Of a stretch of DNA of 64,000 nucleotides, positions 59,397-64,000 are shown one piece after another (position 1 is the stretch's first letter; the number at the start of each line of letters is the position of its first letter). The DNA is from an uncultured Eubacterium sp. (GTDB lineage: Bacteria; Bacillota; Clostridia; Oscillospirales; Acutalibacteraceae): contig CAJTLP010000003.1 in the NCBI GenBank assembly GCA_910577195.1, forward strand, positions 186,001 through 250,000, written 5' to 3'. The position numbers were made by a program, and so were the translations under genes. The notes beneath the pieces were generated by a model, which was not told the origin of the DNA, did no database searches, and saw only the letters and a list, made by a program, of their open reading frames with translations.

Positions 59397-61376
59397 TTAG
59401 CTTACATCGGCGGCATCCAAATACAGATGTCCGTAGTCTGAAATATATTCTTTTCGTCCATCCAGATTATCACCTAGAAGCAAATCAAATATCTGTGATG
59501 TTTTTTCAGCATCATCAGGTGTAACTTTAATCAGACGGCGTGTTGCAGGGTTCATTGTTGTAAGAGCCATCATTTCAGCCTCATTCTCACCAAGACCCTT
59601 TGAACGCTGTACACTGTACTTTTTATCACCGATTTCAGCCTTGATTTCATCCATTTCCATTTCATTATAAGCGAAATAAGTCTGCTCACCACAGGTCACC
59701 TCATAGAGCGGTGACTCAGCAATATACACCTTGCCTGCCTCAATCAGCTTAGGCATAAGGCGATAAATCATTGTTAAAATAAGTGTTCTGATATGAAAGC
59801 CGTCCACGTCGGCATCGGTACAGATCAGTACCTTTGACCAGCGAAGATTGTCCATATCAAACATAGAAAGGTCTTTTGCTGCCTTGCTCTTAACCTCCAC
59901 ACCGCAGCCAAGCACCTTTATCAAATCCGTAATAATATCACTCTTGAATATTTTATCGTAGTCCGATTTGAGGCAGTTCAGTATTTTACCTCGAACAGGA
60001 ATAATTGCCTGGAAATTGGCATCCCTCGCCTGCTTACAGGCACCGAGAGCCGAATCACCCTCTACTATAAATACCTCACGTTCATTAACATCCTTTGAAC
60101 GGCAGTCAACAAATTTCTGAATACGGTTTGTCATATCCATTTTTGACTGCAGAGAAGTTTTTAATGTCTTACGTGTATTCTCAGCCTTGACTCTTGCACG
60201 CATATTGATAAGCACCTGATTGGCGATTTTATCAGCGTCCATTTTATTTTCAATAAAATAAACCTCAAGCTGCTTGCGAAAGAAATCAGTCATTGCTTCC
60301 TGAATAAATTTATTGGTGATAGCCTTCTTTGTCTGATTTTCATAAGATGTCTGTGTAGAAAAGGAGGACACTACAAAAATGATACAGTCCTCAACATCCT
60401 GAATATTAATCTGACCGTCCGACTTTGTATACTTATTATTAGCCTTGAGATAAGCATTAATCTGATTTACAAATGCACTTTTAAATGCTTTTTCAGGTGC
60501 ACCGCCGTGCTCAAGAAAGCTTGAATTGTGAAAATACTCCTTAAGCTGCGTTTTCAGTGAAAAGCAGAGCGCTGCCTTGATTTTCAGCTTATAATCAGGC
60601 AAGTCCTCACGGTCACGGCCCTTCCTTTCACACTCCCAGTACTGAGGTGTGGTAAAGGCAGTATCACCTGCAAGCTCTTTAACATAGTCCATAATACCGT
60701 CGTTATAACAGTATTCAAAGGTTTCAAACTTTGAAGCAGACTGCTGATCCTTAAGGATAAACTTTATACCGTCGTTGACGATAGCCTGTTTTCTGATTGT
60801 GTCCTTGAAATAATCAATCGGTACATTAATATCTGTAAATACATCGAGGTCAGGCTTCCACTTAATGCGTGTGCCTGTATCCTTTTTATCGTATTTCTCT
60901 TTTTTCAGACCGCCTACATTTTCGCCCTTTTCAAAATGCAGCGTATATTTGTAACCGCCTGTATGAACCTCTGCGTCCATATATTCAGATGCGTACTGCG
61001 TAGCACACAGACCAAGACCGTTAAGACCAAGTGAAAACTCATAGTTTTCTCCGTCTGTATCATACTTGCCGCCTGCATACATTTCACAGAACAGAAGCTC
61101 CCAGTTAAACTTTTCTTCATTTTTATTGTAATCAACAGGTATTCCTCTTCCGAAGTCCTGCACCTCAATTGAACCGTCAAGGAAGCGTGTGATAACAATT
61201 CTGTTACCATAGCCCTCTCTTGCCTCATCAATTGAGTTTGACATAATCTCAAATATAGCGTGCTGGCAACCGTCAAGTCCGTCAGAGCCAAAAATAACCG
61301 CAGGTCTTTTACGAACTCGATCCGCACCTTTTAAAGATTTAATACTTTCGTTGCCGTATTCTTTCTTCTTAGCCAA
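59397..61376 (-). CDS. Type II topoisomerase subunit B (gyrase/topo IV, divergent)
   Basis: 659 residues from a TTG at 61376, which has GGAGGGG five bases upstream. The GHKL ATPase domain has EIMSNSIDEAREGYG and DFGRGIPVD; the TOPRIM domain has VEGDSALGACKQARD and RGKILNCLKSD, and DADVDGFHIRTL. The canonical EGDSAGGSAKQGRD signature is altered here, a mark of a divergent topoisomerase clade in some Clostridia. The longer reading from 61442 runs into the promoter; an ATG at 61403 would leave almost no leader. Second gene of the pair follows by 13 bases. Confidence 0.87.
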   Translation of the reverse strand: MAKKKEYGNESIKSLKGADRVRKRPAVIFGSDGLDGCQHAIFEIMSNSIDEAREGYGNRIVITRFLDGSIEVQDFGRGIPVDYNKNEEKFNWELLFCEMYAGGKYDTDGENYEFSLGLNGLGLCATQYASEYMDAEVHTGGYKYTLHFEKGENVGGLKKEKYDKKDTGTRIKWKPDLDVFTDINVPIDYFKDTIRKQAIVNDGIKFILKDQQSASKFETFEYCYNDGIMDYVKELAGDTAFTTPQYWECERKGRDREDLPDYKLKIKAALCFSLKTQLKEYFHNSSFLEHGGAPEKAFKSAFVNQINAYLKANNKYTKSDGQINIQDVEDCIIFVVSSFSTQTSYENQTKKAITNKFIQEAMTDFFRKQLEVYFIENKMDADKIANQVLINMRARVKAENTRKTLKTSLQSKMDMTNRIQKFVDCRSKDVNEREVFIVEGDSALGACKQARDANFQAIIPVRGKILNCLKSDYDKIFKSDIITDLIKVLGCGVEVKSKAAKDLSMFDMDNLRWSKVLICTDADVDGFHIRTLILTMIYRLMPKLIEAGKVYIAESPLYEVTCGEQTYFAYNEMEMDEIKAEIGDKKYSVQRSKGLGENEAEMMALTTMNPATRRLIKVTPDDAEKTSQIFDLLLGDNLDGRKEYISDYGHLYLDAADVS

Positions 61377-61413
61377 AATTTCCCCTCCGATACAGAAGTT
61401 CATATTCCGTGTT

Positions 61414-61442
61414 ATAATACAATATATTGTGCAAAAAGTCAA
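61414..61442 (-). promoter_or_regulatory. Sigma-A promoter of the topoisomerase operon
   Basis: Minus-strand TTGACT, 17 bases, TATTAT, about 38 bases upstream of the TTG start. A 12-base palindrome (61453-61464) lies just upstream of the -35. Confidence 0.75.
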
Positions 61443-61452
61443 GATTGCTTTA

Positions 61453-61464
61453 ATGCGTACGCAT
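61453..61464. repeat. 12-base perfect palindrome upstream of the topoisomerase promoter
   Basis: ATGCGTACGCAT, the only GC-rich palindrome in this gap, centred about 16 bases upstream of the -35 element. Position suits an activator or repressor site, but no known binding protein matches. Confidence 0.4.
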
Positions 61465-61493
61465 CAGTAGTGCTCAATCATCATATACTGACA

Positions 61494-61525
61494 AAAATCC
61501 ACAGTTTTTTATAACTGTGGATTTT
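61494..61525 (-). terminator. Terminator after the GH2 glycosidase
   Basis: AAAATCCACAGTT/AACTGTGGATTTT, 13-bp stem with a 6-base loop, T-rich on both sides. It lies nine bases after the GH2 stop. Confidence 0.85.
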
Positions 61526-61533
61526 CATTTATA

Positions 61534-63603
61534 TTATTGATTATATTTCCAGTTAACGGTATCGCTCAGATTACCTGCTGACGCAGTTACTGCGTTATCA
61601 CCGTTTTCAAGCTGTACTGATTTAAAAACAAAAATATGTCTTTGTTTATTGTCTCCGTCTTTTATCGTCGTAATCTTTTTACCGTTAAGACGCAGTGTCA
61701 CTTCTGAGGCATTGGAATACACCTTAACATCTATAGTACGCTCTTCCCTTTCTGAAAATCTGGAAGAGGTTATATGAACAACAGGCACACTGCTCCAGTA
61801 TGATTTATATAGATAGAACGCATCCTTCTTTATTTTTCTATCATATGTAACAAGACCTTTATTATTCATTCCGGGCATTGCGCCCTCATTTCGTGAATCA
61901 ATTGCAAAGTCAAACATATTCCATACGAAAGTACCCCATATTTTATTGGAACGCTTTTTCATAAAATACTTAAGTGCATTTTCGTGTACAATGGACTGCC
62001 ATTCCTCACTGTGAAAATCGCATACGGTGTCTTTCGGCTGAGAAGGTTTTTCACTGTGATGAAGAACATTTGAGCCTGCACCATACTCCGATACTGCGAC
62101 TCCCTTTAAGCGGTTCGCTCTCATGTGATAGTTTGCCTGTAATGGGAAATGCGTTTCCTTTCCGCCATACCAGCCGGGATATATATTACAGCCTCTTATA
62201 TCCGCTTTCCATTTATACGATTTTGTATGATTTGTAGCTAAAGCAGAACAACGCTGATTGTCAAGTGAATGAACCAGCTTATCAAGCTCCTCCATCATAT
62301 ACTGTGCCGTTTTGCCGTATTCAGCCATTACCTCATTGGACATACTCCAGCAGAATATGGATGGTCTGTGGCACTGCTGTTTTATGAGTTCGGCCATTTG
62401 CAGTTTGGCATTATTCAAAAAACTTTCCTCAACGGCTTTATTTTTAAGCTTGTCAGTCGGCAAGCCTGATATACCGAGACCGCCGATTCTGTCTACAAAA
62501 GGAATTTCCGCCCAGACGAGAAGACCGTATCTGTCGCACAAATCATAAAAATGAGGATGATGCGGATAATGAGCAAGCCTTATTGCGTTTGCTCCGATTT
62601 CATAAATCATTGCAAAATCTTCATCATGCTCCTTAGCTGTAATTGCCCAGCCCATATCTTTTCTGTCCTGATGTCGATTGACACCCCTTAGCGGATAGGA
62701 AGCACCATTTAAAAAGAAGCCTTTGCGGCTGTCTATGGAAAAACAGCGAATACCGATATATTTTTCAATCTTCTCAATTTCAGTATCACCATTGTAAAGC
62801 GTAAAAACTACTTTATATAGAAAAGGATCCTTTCTGCCGTTCCAAAGATGCGGATGATGAATCGTTAAAGCTGAATCAAATCTGCCGTTAACAATATTGC
62901 CTTTTGCTTTATCAATCACCTTTTTATCATAAGATATTACATAATCTGTATTAAAATCCGTTACAGAAATATCATCACATTTTTCAAATGTATCAGGCAC
63001 GGTGACTTCTGCAGTAACACTGCAGTTATCCGTAACACCATTAATCCGTGCACTGACATTAAGAACTGCCTTATCTATGATTTCAGGCGAATTATGATAG
63101 GTAACATTTACTCCGTCAGACCCATAATCATCAAGAGCGAAATGTGTTTTCTCACAAACAATAAGATGAACATCTCTGTATATTCCGCCGAAAAATGTAA
63201 AATCGGCTGTCAGCGGAATCACATCTGCAAATGGAGAATTATCTGCACAAACCAATATCTGATTATTGCCGTTTACAAGAGCATCCGTCACATTAAATCT
63301 AAACAGAGTATACCCTCCGCGATGCTGACCGATATGCATACCGTTAACATATAAATCTGCAACAGAATTCACGCCTAAAAATTCAAGCCAATATTCTTTG
63401 CTGCTATCCTTTTCAACATCCAGTGAATATTTGTACCAGCCCTTGCCACGCAGGTAATTGCCTCCGCCGTCCTGACCGTCCAAGTTATTCCAGGTATGGG
63501 GTACGGATATATCCTTCCAATCCGTATTTGAATTTATTTCACTTACATCAGATAATCCATATATAAACTGCCAATGATCTGAAAGTATTCTTTTTTCTCT
63601 CAT
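61534..63603 (-). CDS. Glycoside hydrolase family 2 enzyme
   Basis: 689 residues. An N-terminal sugar-binding jelly-roll (about 1-150), an Ig-like domain (about 175-285) and a TIM barrel (about 290-600). The acid/base is E424 (SMSNEVMAEY) and the nucleophile E506 (VAVSEYGAG). The overall pattern (VPHTWNN..., WYKYSLDV, GVNRHQD) resembles beta-galactosidases and beta-glucuronidases of GH2. No signal peptide, so it is cytosolic and probably acts on imported sugars. Its own promoter is at 63643-63671, SD weak. Confidence 0.88.
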   Translation of the reverse strand: MREKRILSDHWQFIYGLSDVSEINSNTDWKDISVPHTWNNLDGQDGGGNYLRGKGWYKYSLDVEKDSSKEYWLEFLGVNSVADLYVNGMHIGQHRGGYTLFRFNVTDALVNGNNQILVCADNSPFADVIPLTADFTFFGGIYRDVHLIVCEKTHFALDDYGSDGVNVTYHNSPEIIDKAVLNVSARINGVTDNCSVTAEVTVPDTFEKCDDISVTDFNTDYVISYDKKVIDKAKGNIVNGRFDSALTIHHPHLWNGRKDPFLYKVVFTLYNGDTEIEKIEKYIGIRCFSIDSRKGFFLNGASYPLRGVNRHQDRKDMGWAITAKEHDEDFAMIYEIGANAIRLAHYPHHPHFYDLCDRYGLLVWAEIPFVDRIGGLGISGLPTDKLKNKAVEESFLNNAKLQMAELIKQQCHRPSIFCWSMSNEVMAEYGKTAQYMMEELDKLVHSLDNQRCSALATNHTKSYKWKADIRGCNIYPGWYGGKETHFPLQANYHMRANRLKGVAVSEYGAGSNVLHHSEKPSQPKDTVCDFHSEEWQSIVHENALKYFMKKRSNKIWGTFVWNMFDFAIDSRNEGAMPGMNNKGLVTYDRKIKKDAFYLYKSYWSSVPVVHITSSRFSEREERTIDVKVYSNASEVTLRLNGKKITTIKDGDNKQRHIFVFKSVQLENGDNAVTASAGNLSDTVNWKYNQ

Positions 63604-63642
63604 AATGATTTAGCCTTTCCGAAATATACTTTTCTCAATAGC

Positions 63643-63671
63643 ATTGTAACAAAGACGCAAAAATTTTTCAA
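63643..63671 (-). promoter_or_regulatory. Sigma-A type promoter of the GH2 gene
   Basis: Minus-strand TTGAAA, 17 bases, TACAAT, about 40 bases upstream of the ATG. Confidence 0.6.
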
Positions 63672-63676
63672 CAAAT

Positions 63677-63714
63677 AAAAAGCAGCTAATGCATTTACAT
63701 CATTAACTGCTTTT
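63677..63714 (-). terminator. Terminator after ftsH
   Basis: AAAAGCAG/CTGCTTTT outer stem with TAATG/CATTA inner stem and a single mismatch; T-rich tail on the minus strand. Lies 17 bases after the ftsH stop. Confidence 0.8.
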
Positions 63715-63730
63715 GGATAATCAATTATCT

Positions 63731-64000
63731 TTATTCATTATTTTCACTATCAGAATTGCTGTCAGTCTGTGACTGATTATCTGCATTCTCTTCAGGCTGT
63801 GCTGAAACAGTCTCAGCATCATCAGTTACAGAAGCATTCTGTACATCATCTTCTGCCTTTACAACAGCTTTCTCTTCTTTTTCTTCGATAAAGCCGTTTT
63901 CCATAAGCTGAACAAACTCGTCCTTATCAAGCTTTTCTCTTTCCATAAGCGTAACGGCAACGAGCTTGAGCTTATCCATATTTTCGGTCAGAATATCTTT
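63731..64000 (-). CDS. ftsH: Membrane protease FtsH (partial, only C-terminus in window)
   Basis: The last 89 residues are visible. The segment KDILTENMDKLKLVAVTLMEREKLDKDEFVQLM matches the end of the FtsH peptidase domain (ENxDKLxxxAxxLLExExLxxxEF). A non-conserved acidic, glutamine/asparagine-rich tail of about 50 residues follows, as in many Firmicute FtsH proteins. The ATPase and zinc site lie outside the window at the right edge. FtsH is a membrane-bound AAA+ protease. Confidence 0.85.
   Translation of the reverse strand, partial: KDILTENMDKLKLVAVTLMEREKLDKDEFVQLMENGFIEEKEEKAVVKAEDDVQNASVTDDAETVSAQPEENADNQSQTDSNSDSENNE

Noticed and set aside
61377..61442. Longer start of topoisomerase subunit B
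   Set aside because: It would overlap the promoter; the TTG at 61376 has GGAGGGG at the right distance.
63731..63979. Stand-alone small acidic protein
   Set aside because: The frame continues upstream (KDILTEN...) into the FtsH peptidase domain and reaches the window edge, so it is the end of ftsH.

Overview
The window looks like chromosomal DNA from an endospore-forming, low-GC Gram-positive of class Clostridia, most likely the Ruminococcaceae/Oscillospiraceae group. The evidence is a complete spoIIIAA-AH operon and spoIIID, a SAM-I riboswitch on metK, Firmicute gene orders (nusB-xseA-xseB-ispA-dxs-tlyA-nadK-argR-recN; tig-clpP-clpX-lon-ysxC; rplS/rbgA/rnhB/yraN), many TTG/GTG starts behind strong Shine-Dalgarno sites, a dockerin-like calcium motif on a secreted protease, and arabinose and GH2 sugar-use genes. 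The genus assignment is inference. I see no phage, transposon, CRISPR array or rRNA.

Layout. (1) 1-14249, minus strand: the sporulation channel operon spoIIIAA-AH, then an Asp23 gene with its own promoter, nusB, a TsaD-like paralogue, xseA/xseB, the isoprenoid genes ispA and dxs, the rRNA methylase tlyA, nadK, argR and recN (cut by the window edge). (2) 14371-20524, plus strand: a GtrA-YfhO fusion membrane protein, an unusually long PRPP synthase with a small anchored partner, spoIIID and proC. (3) 20600-21971, minus: metK under a complete SAM-I riboswitch and terminator. (4) 22128-25259, plus: a highly biased-codon SDR with a C-terminal zinc ribbon, then a methyltransferase/zinc-phospholipase-like pair. 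(5) 25301-30836, minus: a VanW/fibronectin-type secreted protein and the araB-araA-araD operon. (6) 31028-31460: five tRNA genes (Val-Asp-Phe-Gly-Cys) from one strong promoter. (7) 31549-41160, minus: hslO, a methyltransferase, a YerC/TrpR-type regulator, lysA, ysxC, lon, clpX, clpP, tig. (8) 41238-46748: a phosphoesterase, a 56-residue DUF1540 gene on the plus strand, thrC, yraN, a PD-(D/E)XK nuclease-like gene wedged into the operon, rnhB, rbgA. (9) 46867-57062, minus: a secreted subtilisin with leucine-rich repeats and a dockerin-like end, rplS with a structured leader, a radical-SAM gene pair, an M50 protease, ruvX, a class A penicillin-binding protein, an exonuclease and secG. (10) 57143-64000, minus: a divergent type II topoisomerase pair, a GH2 glycosidase and the C-terminal end of ftsH.

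Most of the window is housekeeping. The stretches that do not reduce to standard genes are the SDR/zinc-ribbon protein, the nuclease-like wedge at 44096-45274, the GtrA-YfhO fusion, the long PRPP synthase with its lipocalin-like partner, the subtilisin-LRR-dockerin protein, and the divergent topoisomerase with alanine at the quinolone-contact serine position. None amounts to a convincing new multi-gene system from sequence alone; the SDR/zinc-ribbon gene is the best candidate for new biochemistry.
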